DNA of 64,000 bases from an uncultured Lachnospiraceae bacterium (GCA_934339135.1 CAKRHP010000012.1:54552-118551); one strand, 5' to 3'. Shown: positions 1-9,555, numbered from the stretch's first letter. Translations and numbers: made by a program. The notes: generated by a model not told the origin, from the letters alone.

Positions 1-3000
1 TTTATACTAAGTTTATGCTGGCTCCGACCATTACTGTAGGTGCCGGTGTGGGCGTAGGAAAGGTTATCGGTGTGACCGTGTCAGGTACGGCAGACTTTGA
101 TTTTGGCTTTAACGTGCCAATCATGGGAGACAATGAATCCTCCGCAGGCTATGGAAATGTAACATTAAGTGCTGCATTGAAATTAAAGATACTTTTTATT
201 AAGAAAAAGTGGACCCTGTATAAGGGCGAGAAGATGAGTCTCTTTAACTATGGTGCATCCGGTGTGGGAGCGATGCTTTCTGATTTCACAGAGAATTATC
301 TCTATGAGGATATTGATGATGATTCTAACACAGAGAAATTTGCAAGAGATTACCTGAACGATCAGAGTAAATGGCAGCCGTATGATATGAGTGCCAAAGC
401 GGTAGATGCCGGCAGGGAAATTGTTCTGCAGGAGGGAGCATATCCAAATCCTCAGTCCCGGATCGTCGAGATTGGAGATGAAAAGCTGCTGGCAGTCTTT
501 CTGACGGATAAAGGCGACAGAGATGACATTAACCGCTCAGAGCTTGTATACAGTATCTCGAAAGATAACGGTGTAACCTGGTCTGTGCCGGTCAGTGTCA
601 GTGATGACGGTACATGGGATGAAGCTCCGGCTCTTTACAAGGTGGGCAATGATAAGGTGCTTGTAACCTGGTCTGATGCCAGCCGCGAGTATACGAAGGA
701 TGATGACACGAAAACAGTCCTCTCACAGCTTGATATCAGCGGAGCATGGTTTGACATTAAGACACAGAAAATGGGAGAAGAATTTGCGATCACGCAGACG
801 ACAAAAGATGAAGTGATGGCAGATACGGATCCGATGATCGCGTACGACGACGAAACAAACCGTCTGGCGGTTTATTATACCAAGACAGATTACGAGGATA
901 CCAGAAGCGAGCTTGACGAGACAGCAAAGGGAGATATTGTATCAGACGAAAATGCAGATAATGTCGAAGAAGTTACCACATATGGTGATATTATTAACGG
1001 TTACAATGTGATCGCCTGCCGTATGGGAACACTGAAAGAAGACGGCATTACCTGGGATGCAGCAGATCCGGAGCTTCCGGAGGCATATGGACAGAGATTT
1101 ATGGATCTGGGTGTCGCAGCAGTGGTATCCGAAAGTGCCATTGAAGTAAATACCGGTAAGACAGCAACGGTTGAGGATGAAAACGGAGATATGGTGGAGC
1201 GTCCGGTTACAGAGACAAGAACCGTAACCGATCTGATAGTTGACGAAAACAGCGATCCCCGTGTGGTTGATTCCGACAGCATTTCTTACAATGGTCTGTC
1301 CATATATGCGTACACCATTGACCGGGATGCAAATCTGGAAACCGCAAATGATCAGCAGCTTTATATGCAGATCTATAACTTTGAGGAGGATACCTTCCAT
1401 CATCCGATCCAGATCACGGCAGATGCAATGCAGACAGCAAAACCGCAGTTTGTACGCTGCAAGGGAATGACGTATTTATACTGGCTCCATGGTGGAGATA
1501 TCCAGTATCTCAATGTCAGTGACGTGGTTTCTTCCCTGAATACCGAAAACAGTTATCTGGAAAAGAAGCAGGTGACAATGAAGGATCAGACCACAAGGGA
1601 AGTTTATGTTCTAAATAAGTATAAGAATGATCCGGTCATAACAGCGATCCGGCACAGATCTGAGACAGATGCGGAGGGCAATGTAACGGAAGACAGGATC
1701 AGTGATTATGATGTGCAGGCAAATGATACCAGTATGTATGTTCTCTGGAGTGAGATAGACACCTCTGTAAAGGATAAGGAAAAAACAGGGGCGGCAAATA
1801 CCATCCGAGAGACACAGCTTTACGGAGCATATTGTGAGCCGATGCAGGAAAAAACAGAGAAACTCTTTACATTTGAGGATACGGATGAAGTGACGTATCA
1901 GTTTACAGAAGGAAAAGATAACACCACATATCCGGTAAGCTTTACGGCTAAGAAGGATCTGACTCTGGAAGACGGGTCTACGCTGTCAGAGGGAGATGTA
2001 TATAAGATTGATTACAGTAAGGAGGATGACCTCAATGGTCAGACTGGTGTCGTAAAGGCAGGAGATCCGGCAAAGGTGAAGTCGATCCGGTCATGTGACG
2101 GATATAACTGGTCTGAACCGGTACAGATCACGGATGGTAAGGGAGCCAATTATACAGATGTTTCCTTCCGGGTCAATGAGGACGGATGGATGCAGGCAAT
2201 GTTTGCAAAGGGACAGCAGAAGCTTAATGACAACAATGTATTTGAGGAGGACGAAGCAGCAAAGGCTCTTTGTGTACAGAACTTTGTAGTAACGAGTGAA
2301 CTTGTATGTGGCAAAATTACCACAGACAAGGAGCTTTACGCCCCAAATGAGAGTATTGCATTTACTCTTGATGTCACCAATGACGGACTGAAGCCGGTTA
2401 CAGGTGCGCAGTATCGCATGTACCTGAAAAATGGAGATCAGATCCTCGGAGACGAGCCGGAATGGTCAGCTCTGGGGGATGTCAAAAAGGCAGATGATCA
2501 GGGGGTATTTCTGGGAGGAAATACCATTACACTCAGTGGAAATGGTGATCTGAATGTAGACAAAATTGGCGATACAACAATTGTTGTAGAAGTGAAACAA
2601 GGTGACAAAACAGAAACGTTGGAAAAGAAACTGGAGGAAAAAGAAGTATTAAGTATTCAGATAAACAATGCACAGCTTCTGGATGCAGAGACGGCCTCTG
2701 TCAATCTGCAGATTGCCAATAACGGCAACAAAGATTTCAAGGGAGACCTGCAGATTATGGACGGCGAGAATGTTCTTGTGGAAGAAAAGGCTTATGAAAT
2801 TCCGTATGGGGAAAGCAAAAGCCTGGAGAAGAATATTGACATCAGCAAATGCAGATTTGGGGATGTCATGGTACAGGAAGATGGCAGCCGGAAGGATGCG
2901 GTCACTCTGACAGCGGGATATGGAGATATCAGACAGCAGTTTGAGGTAACCAGAGAGGTATCCGGATGGGAAGGAATTGCGGCAGATGCCGTAAAGAATA

Positions 3001-3944
3001 TCAGCATTGGCCAATACGAGATCACAAAGGAGAGTGCTTCTGCTGATCAGAGCGTTCTCGATACGATCAGTTCTGTACAGCCGTTAAAGAAAGTAGATGG
3101 GACATTGGAAATGACAGAGGACCAGATTATGAAACTGGATACCATTTACGATGTGGATGATACGGATGGTCCCGGAAAGGATCTGAAGAAAGTCGGACTG
3201 GATGCAAAGGGAATTTTGAATACAGACTGGTCTGTATCGGATGACAGCGTCGCATATGTGGATGAAAACGGAGTTCTCGTTCCATTAAAAGAGGGCGAGG
3301 TCAGCGTGACGGCTAAGACGTATCCTGGTGGGGAAATGACGGAAGCCGATCCGTTTGTTCCGTCAGGAATCGAGGGAGAAAATAACGAAGACTTTGGTAC
3401 GCTGGTTAAGACCGAAGGAGAAGGATGGTTCCGAAAAGACAGAGCGATGTATCAGGTGCCGGAGAGTCTGATCCGGACTACGACGGTTAAAGTGAAAGTC
3501 ACAAAGGGAGCCGCAAAGCCGACGGAAACACCGGAAGTCACAGCGACAACGACACCGACAGAAACACCAACGGCAGCACCGGGTGGGACTCCTTCGGCTC
3601 AGCCGGGAGAAACCTCAACGGCAGCACCGGAAGTAACCCGAAAACCGGGAAAAACTTTGGCGAAGAAGACAACGCTGAAGGTAACCCTTCATAAAAATGG
3701 TGACAAAGTAACAGTGCAGTCTCTGCCGAAGGCAAAGATCACGACGGTTGTTTATAAGAATAAAAAGACAGCAGCGAAGGGAAAGAAATCAGGAATCCTT
3801 CAAAAATATGCAGTGGTTAAAACCAACAAAAAGGGTAAGATCACGATCAGACTAAAGAAAAAATTGAAAAAGAAACAGGCTGTCCGGGTAACTGCTGTGA
3901 AGAAGCCTTACAAGCAAAAGACAGTGGTCAAAGTGAAAAAATAA
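1..3944 (+). CDS. large secreted multidomain protein with Asp-box, CARDB-like and Ig-like modules (5' partial)
   Basis: The frame is open to the left edge (codons read Y-T-K-F before the first ATG at 15), so the N-terminus and any signal peptide lie outside. About 1313 residues are visible. An Asp-box (S-K-D-N-G-V-T-W, near 555-580) and a second one-like motif (near 2090-2120) suggest a sialidase-type beta-propeller. They are followed by a CARDB-like module (about 2320-2620), another Ig-like stretch (about 2640-2990), a segment like bacterial Ig-like group 2 (about 3220-3330), a Thr/Pro linker (about 3520-3640) and a strongly basic Lys-rich terminal module (about 3650-3941). The last module resembles the end of the neighbouring protease. 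Inferred: an extracellular, wall-associated protein. No enzymatic activity can be assigned; the Asp-box alone does not prove a glycosidase. Confidence 0.75.
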   Translation, partial: YTKFMLAPTITVGAGVGVGKVIGVTVSGTADFDFGFNVPIMGDNESSAGYGNVTLSAALKLKILFIKKKWTLYKGEKMSLFNYGASGVGAMLSDFTENYLYEDIDDDSNTEKFARDYLNDQSKWQPYDMSAKAVDAGREIVLQEGAYPNPQSRIVEIGDEKLLAVFLTDKGDRDDINRSELVYSISKDNGVTWSVPVSVSDDGTWDEAPALYKVGNDKVLVTWSDASREYTKDDDTKTVLSQLDISGAWFDIKTQKMGEEFAITQTTKDEVMADTDPMIAYDDETNRLAVYYTKTDYEDTRSELDETAKGDIVSDENADNVEEVTTYGDIINGYNVIACRMGTLKEDGITWDAADPELPEAYGQRFMDLGVAAVVSESAIEVNTGKTATVEDENGDMVERPVTETRTVTDLIVDENSDPRVVDSDSISYNGLSIYAYTIDRDANLETANDQQLYMQIYNFEEDTFHHPIQITADAMQTAKPQFVRCKGMTYLYWLHGGDIQYLNVSDVVSSLNTENSYLEKKQVTMKDQTTREVYVLNKYKNDPVITAIRHRSETDAEGNVTEDRISDYDVQANDTSMYVLWSEIDTSVKDKEKTGAANTIRETQLYGAYCEPMQEKTEKLFTFEDTDEVTYQFTEGKDNTTYPVSFTAKKDLTLEDGSTLSEGDVYKIDYSKEDDLNGQTGVVKAGDPAKVKSIRSCDGYNWSEPVQITDGKGANYTDVSFRVNEDGWMQAMFAKGQQKLNDNNVFEEDEAAKALCVQNFVVTSELVCGKITTDKELYAPNESIAFTLDVTNDGLKPVTGAQYRMYLKNGDQILGDEPEWSALGDVKKADDQGVFLGGNTITLSGNGDLNVDKIGDTTIVVEVKQGDKTETLEKKLEEKEVLSIQINNAQLLDAETASVNLQIANNGNKDFKGDLQIMDGENVLVEEKAYEIPYGESKSLEKNIDISKCRFGDVMVQEDGSRKDAVTLTAGYGDIRQQFEVTREVSGWEGIAADAVKNISIGQYEITKESASADQSVLDTISSVQPLKKVDGTLEMTEDQIMKLDTIYDVDDTDGPGKDLKKVGLDAKGILNTDWSVSDDSVAYVDENGVLVPLKEGEVSVTAKTYPGGEMTEADPFVPSGIEGENNEDFGTLVKTEGEGWFRKDRAMYQVPESLIRTTTVKVKVTKGAAKPTETPEVTATTTPTETPTAAPGGTPSAQPGETSTAAPEVTRKPGKTLAKKTTLKVTLHKNGDKVTVQSLPKAKITTVVYKNKKTAAKGKKSGILQKYAVVKTNKKGKITIRLKKKLKKKQAVRVTAVKKPYKQKTVVKVKK

Positions 3945-3981
3945 TGTATCCGATCTGTGTTAACTGACCGGGTGTATCAGC

Positions 3982-4014
3982 AGTCCGGCGGGTCATACTG
4001 CCGGGCTGTTTTTC
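3982..4014 (+). terminator. hairpin terminator between the large secreted protein and the protease
   Basis: A 9-bp stem (CAGTCCGGC with GCCGGGCTG, one G-U pair) with a 10-nt loop is followed by five T. It sits only about 20 bases before the protease start, leaving no room for a separate promoter, so it may attenuate rather than fully stop transcription into the downstream operon. Confidence 0.7.
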
Positions 4015-4035
4015 TGACAGGAAGGAATGTTGGAG

Positions 4036-6084
4036 ATGGGGAAAAAAACAATAAGGCAAAAACGAAAAAAGTCATTTTATAGGATGCTTATGATGACAGA
4101 ACTGCTGGTTACGGTTGTTACAGGAGGTATTCTGCTTCCCGGGAGGGCAGAAGCAGCCATACCGTCTCAGTGGTATGAAGGGGAAGAAGGATTGACAGCA
4201 GCCTGTGATGCGGCGGAAGGAATCGTGATCGCTGTGATTGATACCGGTGTTGATATGAATCATACTGCATTGCGTAACTGTCTGTGGGTGAATGAAGCGG
4301 AGCAGAATGGGAAGGAGGGGGAGGATGATGACGGAAACGGCTTTGTCGATGATGTGCATGGTTACAATATCTGGGGTGGAAATAGTGATATTACGGATTC
4401 GGATGGGCATGGAACGCATGTGACGGGAATTCTTGGAATGCAGACTGAGCAGGGGAGAAATTTTGGTTATGGGGCGCATATCATGATCGTAAAGGCAGGA
4501 AACAGCCGGAATGGATTCTCTGCAGAAAATTGTGTAAAAGCCATACAGTATGCCGTGCAAAACGGAGCCGATGTCATCACGATGTCCCTTGGGGGCGATT
4601 ATCTGGATACAAAACTGGAAAAAGCCATTCACGAAGCATCCCGCAAAACGGTGATCGTGGCGGCGGCGGGAAATGAAAGTGCGGCAACCGGTGAGTCCGG
4701 TTTTTCGGACTCTGCCAATACATTTCCGGCGGGACTTTCTGATGTGCTCGGCGTCATGGCGTATGACAGCGACAGGGAGCTGGCGTGGTTTTCCAACTGG
4801 GATTATGCCCCGGGGACGGCAGTGGACTATGAGGTGGCAGCACCGGGGGTAGACATATATTCGACGTGGCCGGGTGACCGGTTTCAGAAACAGTCGGGTA
4901 CCTCTATGGCGGCCCCGATTGCAGCCGGAGCCTGTGGGGCATTGGTGAGGAAATGGAAAGAAAATGGAAAATATGAGCCGTCAGCTATGATAGGCCAGCT
5001 GGTATTTACGGCAGATCAGTTTGTCAGGCTGACGGATCAAAAGGGAGAAGTTCATTCATTCCCAAGGATCAATCTGGAAAATGCATTGGAGACCACGCCA
5101 CAGCCCCGACTGCATATCCGGAACATAACGGCAGATGACAGTATAAAGTGGGGGAGGGGCAATGAAAAAGACGGAATTCCACGGAAGGGAGAAAGCTTTC
5201 AGCTTCCCATGGAAATTTTTAATCTGTGGGTCGGAGCGGAAGATATCCGGTTATGTGTTGCGACAGACAATGAGTATGTTGCTGTCAAGCTGCCGGAGCA
5301 AAGCATGGAGTCTCTGGCGGGCAGAGCATCTATGAGGACAACCGATGAACAAAATGCAGTCATTACTTTTTCGGATCATATGGAAAAGGGACAGAGTGTC
5401 TGTCTGGACATTACATTGCGTTACAGAAACGGGTACACAGAAGATGGAAAAGAATATATTACAACAGGAAAGCTTTTGTTGAAGGAAGGGGAAAAGGAGA
5501 TTCTGTACTGCGAGGAGCAGTTTGGACAGGAGCCGCTTCCGGAGTTAAATCCGGAGGTATCAGAGACCCCGGAACCGGAAATAACCCCGGAGGTATCAGA
5601 GACCCCGGAACCGGACATAATCCCGGAGGTATCAGGGACCCCGGAACCGGACATAATCCCGGAGGTATCAGGGACCCCGGAACCGGACATAATCCCGGAG
5701 GTATCAGAGACCCCGGAACCGAGAATAATCCCGGAAGTATCAGGGACCCCGGAACCGGAAATAACCCCGGTGATGCAGGGAACGCAGAAGTCTGTGACAA
5801 AAACGGCGAAAAAACGGAAGCGTATTCTGGTGAAGAAAAATGCGAAAAGACTTATCGTTATCACAGAAGCAAAAGCAAAAATAATTGTAAAGATCTATCC
5901 TAAAAATAGGACAGAAAACAGAAAACAAAAAGGAAGAAGATATTATATTTATCAGGGAAAAGCAGATAAAAACGGAAGATACGTGTTGAAAACAGGAAGG
6001 ATAAAAAAGAAATGCATCATAGAGGTGCGGGTATGTAAAAAAGGAAAAACAGCAGCAATTCAGAAATGGAGATTATCATGTTAA
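4036..6084 (+). CDS. secreted subtilisin-like serine protease (peptidase S8)
   Basis: Peptidase S8 with the full catalytic set. Counting from ATG 4036: Asp69 (A-V-I-D-T-G), His125 (D-G-H-G-T-H-V), oxyanion Asn213 (A-A-G-N-E) and Ser290 (G-T-S-M-A-A-P). A basic N-terminus, hydrophobic stretch and A-E-A-A site form a Sec signal peptide. ATG 4036 is chosen because GAAGGA lies 9 bases upstream; ATG 4027 almost touches it. After the catalytic domain come about 200 residues of beta-rich sequence, six 12-residue P-E-V-S-x-T-P-E-P repeats and a Lys/Arg-rich terminal module. No long propeptide precedes the catalytic Asp. It is first in a compact operon with a peptide exporter, so a role in maturing exported products or surface proteins is plausible but inferred. 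Confidence 0.92.
   Translation: MGKKTIRQKRKKSFYRMLMMTELLVTVVTGGILLPGRAEAAIPSQWYEGEEGLTAACDAAEGIVIAVIDTGVDMNHTALRNCLWVNEAEQNGKEGEDDDGNGFVDDVHGYNIWGGNSDITDSDGHGTHVTGILGMQTEQGRNFGYGAHIMIVKAGNSRNGFSAENCVKAIQYAVQNGADVITMSLGGDYLDTKLEKAIHEASRKTVIVAAAGNESAATGESGFSDSANTFPAGLSDVLGVMAYDSDRELAWFSNWDYAPGTAVDYEVAAPGVDIYSTWPGDRFQKQSGTSMAAPIAAGACGALVRKWKENGKYEPSAMIGQLVFTADQFVRLTDQKGEVHSFPRINLENALETTPQPRLHIRNITADDSIKWGRGNEKDGIPRKGESFQLPMEIFNLWVGAEDIRLCVATDNEYVAVKLPEQSMESLAGRASMRTTDEQNAVITFSDHMEKGQSVCLDITLRYRNGYTEDGKEYITTGKLLLKEGEKEILYCEEQFGQEPLPELNPEVSETPEPEITPEVSETPEPDIIPEVSGTPEPDIIPEVSGTPEPDIIPEVSETPEPRIIPEVSGTPEPEITPVMQGTQKSVTKTAKKRKRILVKKNAKRLIVITEAKAKIIVKIYPKNRTENRKQKGRRYYIYQGKADKNGRYVLKTGRIKKKCIIEVRVCKKGKTAAIQKWRLSC
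5551..5766 (+). repeat. six tandem 36-bp units encoding a TPEP-type linker
   Basis: Six in-phase 36-base units begin at 5551, 5587, 5623, 5659, 5695 and 5731, each coding 12 residues (P-E-V-S-[E/G]-T-P-E-P-x-I-x). Units differ at only a few positions, which points to recent expansion. It is a spacer between the protease and its basic C-terminal module. Confidence 0.95.
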
Positions 6085-7475
6085 CAGATATCAGAAGCTT
6101 ATTAACAGAAAATAATATTGATCCGGCAGAGACGGTATACGCAGAACTTCCTGCAAAAATTACGGAATATCCCATTACTATTGGAGACTTTAATACGATC
6201 GTTTCCGGTGCGGAAACGGTGGAACAATTTTCCGGACTGCTCGATGGCAAAGAACATTTTTTTGCAAAACTTGATACCATCACGGAATATGCCGGATGTG
6301 AAGAGCAGATCAAAAAACTGACAAAAACGCTGAAAACAAAGGATACTTCCGGTCAGATCCTTGATTGGGAGGAAAGGATAAAATTAAAGCAGGAGAAAAA
6401 GCAGCTGGGAAAAAGGAAGAAAGAGATTATCCGGAAACTGGAGGAAGAAATGGTGGAGGAATATGGATTTGATTTTCGAAAAAGGAAAGCGATCATCTAT
6501 AAAAATACTGTTTATTTTTCCTGGTTTGATGATCTGCAGAAGATGTTTCCTATGCTGGCCAAGATCCGGACAGAAGATATCCGGCAGATTCCTCTCTTTG
6601 TTTCACATCTGGAAAAACTCAGAGAGGCGGTTGATCGTAAGGAGACGGTCGGATTTGTTGGAGGACCGTGCCTGTTTGGGGTTGACGAGGTATTGATAGA
6701 ATTTCAGACAGAAGATGGACAGACAGAAATTTTTGACTGCAGCTGCGGACGGCGGTGTCTGGCACAGGCCGCCATATGGGGAGGGGAAAGCATAGAGGAT
6801 TACCTGGCAGATAAAGGAGAAAAAATCTGTTCTTTTCGCTTTTTAAACCGTAAAACAGGAGTCACAAGACAGGAATATGACAGTATCCGTTATTTGTTTG
6901 CCACGGCAGAGGTGTTTCATGGGAAAATTGTGATCCCATTGCCGGATCTGTCCTATTTTAAATACATGGAGAAATCTTTATGTAAGCTTTCGGAGTTTAT
7001 GGTCAAAAGGATCATGAGTGAATTCCGCCGGGAATGTTATTGTATTACAGACAAATATGTCCGGGTGATCGGGGAGATCGCACGGGAATATCCACAGATT
7101 GAATACACGGTGGTGCATCACCGGAACAGGGAATTGTGCCGGTTGTTTGAGCAGTGCAGAGAAAAGTATATCAAGGACTCGTCCTATATGCAGAAGATTA
7201 CCGGCAGAGATCAGAAGAAAGAGGCGGTTGTGGATTATATTACAATGCTGGCACTGCCTTATTATATCTACGGGACATCGTATGTGGTGCAGGTAGACAG
7301 TGTAGATGAAACCGATTCCGGCAGGAAATGTAATAAAATTCACGGACAGGATATGGAATTGATCCAGATTTTATATCCGGAGTATTTGAGCAGTGATGGG
7401 AAACATACAATATATAATACGTCTTTGGAACATAAAGATTATCTGGAAATGGAGGAACGAATTGAAAAAATATAA
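6078..7475 (+). CDS. uncharacterised 465-residue cytoplasmic protein
   Basis: I do not recognise this family. ATG 6078 has GGAG 6 bases upstream and overlaps the protease stop by 7 bases, implying translational coupling; ATG 6066 lacks a site. No signal peptide or membrane segment is visible. Residues about 75-135 are very rich in Lys and Glu and probably form a coiled coil. A cysteine cluster (D-C-S-C-G-R-R-C) lies in the middle (near 6738-6760), followed by a mixed alpha/beta C-terminal half with several aromatic residues. The position between protease and exporter suggests a cytoplasmic accessory of the same system, but nothing in the sequence assigns an activity. Confidence 0.8.
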   Translation: MLTDIRSLLTENNIDPAETVYAELPAKITEYPITIGDFNTIVSGAETVEQFSGLLDGKEHFFAKLDTITEYAGCEEQIKKLTKTLKTKDTSGQILDWEERIKLKQEKKQLGKRKKEIIRKLEEEMVEEYGFDFRKRKAIIYKNTVYFSWFDDLQKMFPMLAKIRTEDIRQIPLFVSHLEKLREAVDRKETVGFVGGPCLFGVDEVLIEFQTEDGQTEIFDCSCGRRCLAQAAIWGGESIEDYLADKGEKICSFRFLNRKTGVTRQEYDSIRYLFATAEVFHGKIVIPLPDLSYFKYMEKSLCKLSEFMVKRIMSEFRRECYCITDKYVRVIGEIAREYPQIEYTVVHHRNRELCRLFEQCREKYIKDSSYMQKITGRDQKKEAVVDYITMLALPYYIYGTSYVVQVDSVDETDSGRKCNKIHGQDMELIQILYPEYLSSDGKHTIYNTSLEHKDYLEMEERIEKI

Positions 7476-8601
7476 ATGGATCGGATGGACGGCAGGAATT
7501 ATTCTGGCTGCTGTAGGTGTGGCACTGTTTCTGATCCGGTATTATAAACCGGAAAAGAATGTGACCACAAAAACGGACACGTTGAATCTGGTGATCCTGG
7601 ACAGCGGTGATTACTATTATTCCGATGATGGCATTGAACATGGCATTGACCTGGCATTAAAAGATTTACAAAAAGAGCAGGGAATTACCATAAAAGTAAA
7701 GCGTGTCGATGACGGGGGCAATTATGTCAATGGCATTTCTCTGGCAAAAGCACTGTCCGAGGATGACCGGGTAGATGCAGTGATCAGTTTTCAGAATTTT
7801 GAATCCATTGGGGCAGAGGTGGATTTTTTTGAACAGGAGCAGAAGCCGTTTATTGTTACCATGGGATGCTATGATGAGGTTGCGGAAAAGGGTTATTCCT
7901 ATCTGCTCACCGATTTCCTGAGTGGGAAAATGATCGGAGAACGGATCGGAGAATATCTCAAAAGCAAAAAAAACTGTCGCGTAGCACTGTGCCATTCGGA
8001 TACAGCTTTTGAAAAGGATGAGATGAAAGGAATCCAGTCCGTGGTCAACAGATCAGATGAGATGAACATATACCATACCCAGACAGGACCCTTTGATGAT
8101 TCCGGACTTGCGCAGCTTTTAACGGATTGTGACAAACTGGAGATTGATGCCGTGATCGCAAATTTTTATACTCAGACAGACAGTGCCTGGCTGCTTTCCG
8201 GGCTTCGGAAGAAACGCCCCGGGATGATGGTGGTAGGAGATTATGCGCTGGATAGTTCTGAAATATTAAAGGAATACGGAAAAGATCTGGAAGGCGTCGT
8301 GATTGTTCCTGTTTACCCATATCAGGAAAGTGAAAAACTGCAGAAGTTTACCGCACGTTATGAACAGGAATGCGGTGCAGAATTTTCTACGGCGGCGGTA
8401 CAGTATTATGATCTGTTCCGTATGCTTGGCAAAGCAGCAAAGCAGAAAGCATCAGGGCGGGAGCTGATGAAAACAATGAAAAATGAAAAGGGATATGAAG
8501 GCGTGGCAGGGACCATCACATTTGATGAAAAAGGACGTCTTTTTGTCGAAAACTGTCCGGTATTTGTCTGCAGAAACAGCAGATTTGTCCGGTTAGATTA
8601 G
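7462..8601 (+). CDS. membrane-anchored periplasmic-binding-fold (type 1) protein
   Basis: The 379-residue product begins at TTG 7462 (GGAGG 6 bases upstream), overlapping the previous gene by 14 bases. One N-terminal membrane segment (about residues 8-25) is followed by a fold like the branched-chain amino-acid / Leu-Ile-Val-binding proteins: repeated beta-alpha units, with segments such as A-V-I-S-F-Q-N-F-E-S and G-V-V-I-V-P-V-Y-P-Y. There is no lipobox Cys, so it stays tethered by the N-terminal helix. No permease or ATPase of an importer is nearby; the only ABC genes are exporters. Inferred: a ligand sensor or substrate-presenting subunit of the export system rather than a nutrient-uptake protein. 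Confidence 0.75.
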   Translation: MKKYKWIGWTAGIILAAVGVALFLIRYYKPEKNVTTKTDTLNLVILDSGDYYYSDDGIEHGIDLALKDLQKEQGITIKVKRVDDGGNYVNGISLAKALSEDDRVDAVISFQNFESIGAEVDFFEQEQKPFIVTMGCYDEVAEKGYSYLLTDFLSGKMIGERIGEYLKSKKNCRVALCHSDTAFEKDEMKGIQSVVNRSDEMNIYHTQTGPFDDSGLAQLLTDCDKLEIDAVIANFYTQTDSAWLLSGLRKKRPGMMVVGDYALDSSEILKEYGKDLEGVVIVPVYPYQESEKLQKFTARYEQECGAEFSTAAVQYYDLFRMLGKAAKQKASGRELMKTMKNEKGYEGVAGTITFDEKGRLFVENCPVFVCRNSRFVRLD

Positions 8602-8629
8602 TATATACAGGGAAAGGAGGGAAAACAGG

Positions 8630-9544
8630 ATGAAACAGGGACTTTTTCAGGAAAAAGCAGTGGAAAGCCTGGCAGCACCGGAACAGCTGGATCAAAGGAT
8701 ACGGATCATTCCATCCGGCGGGTGGATCATATTTGCAGCTGTTGTGGTCGGAGTGGCGGCGGCTCTTTTGTGGGCATTTTTGGGGACAGTGTCCAGTGGA
8801 GCCGATTATCAGGGCGTTGTTTTTGACTATAATGATGTATTAAGTGTGCGGACACAGCAGGATGGTCTGCTTCGGGATGTACTGGTGGAAGAAGGCGATC
8901 AGGTTTCGCGGGGAGATATTATTGCCGTCATAAACAGCGAGGAATCCCTGCAGCAGATCAGTTACCTGAGAAAACAGCAGAAACGCTATTCAAAGGGATC
9001 AGAGGAATATCAAAAAATAGAAGAAGAGGTGCGAAGCTATCAGGCAGGATATATGCTGCGAAGCACTGTAGATGGAGTAGTGCAGAAAATATTGCTTTCC
9101 GGACAGGCCGTGAAGAAGGGGGATGCAGCGGCAGTCATTGTACCGCAGGATGAATACAGTTACCAGGAGGTATACATTTATGTGCCTAAGGAGGAGATCG
9201 GTGCATTGGCGATCGGTATGGAGGCGCAGATCACTCCCTCTTATGTCATGCGGGAGGAATATGGATATGTAGAGGGAGTGATCTCTCATATTGACGACAA
9301 TATCGTGACAGAAAATCATATCATAAAGCACATGGGAACGATGGATTATGTAGAGAAACTGCTTCCGTCCCAAAATTGTGTAGAAGTGACTATACAGCTC
9401 AGTGTCCGTGAAAACGGACAGGGAGGATATGTCTGGTCTAACCCGAAGGGGGAGGCACTTCGTATTAAATCCGGTGACCGGTGTAAAGTTCGCATCATCA
9501 AACAGGAATATCATCCTTATGAATTGATCATAAAAGAAATGTAA
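8630..9544 (+). CDS. HlyD-type secretion adaptor, NHLM-like
   Basis: A 304-residue membrane fusion protein. One transmembrane helix (about residues 28-50, G-W-I-I-F-A-A-V-V-V) leads to a split biotinyl-lipoyl-like domain (V-L-V-E-E-G-D-Q-V-S-R-G-D) with a short helical hairpin, then a beta-barrel. The strong site AAAGGAGG precedes ATG 8630. In NHLM peptide-export loci an HlyD-family protein of this kind sits beside two ABC proteins, exactly as here (11 and 12 bases between genes). It would connect the exporters to the outside of the membrane. The hairpin is short, as expected for a Gram-positive cell with no outer-membrane partner. Confidence 0.85.
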   Translation: MKQGLFQEKAVESLAAPEQLDQRIRIIPSGGWIIFAAVVVGVAAALLWAFLGTVSSGADYQGVVFDYNDVLSVRTQQDGLLRDVLVEEGDQVSRGDIIAVINSEESLQQISYLRKQQKRYSKGSEEYQKIEEEVRSYQAGYMLRSTVDGVVQKILLSGQAVKKGDAAAVIVPQDEYSYQEVYIYVPKEEIGALAIGMEAQITPSYVMREEYGYVEGVISHIDDNIVTENHIIKHMGTMDYVEKLLPSQNCVEVTIQLSVRENGQGGYVWSNPKGEALRIKSGDRCKVRIIKQEYHPYELIIKEM

Positions 9545-9555
9545 CGGAGGCGGAT

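Noticed and set aside
5551..5766. possible CRISPR array
   Set aside because: The units are contiguous, in frame and have no unique spacers; it is a protein-coding tandem repeat.
5421..5928. minus-strand open frames opposite the protease repeat
   Set aside because: They arise from the repetitive GC-rich linker codons and have no ribosome site or known domain.
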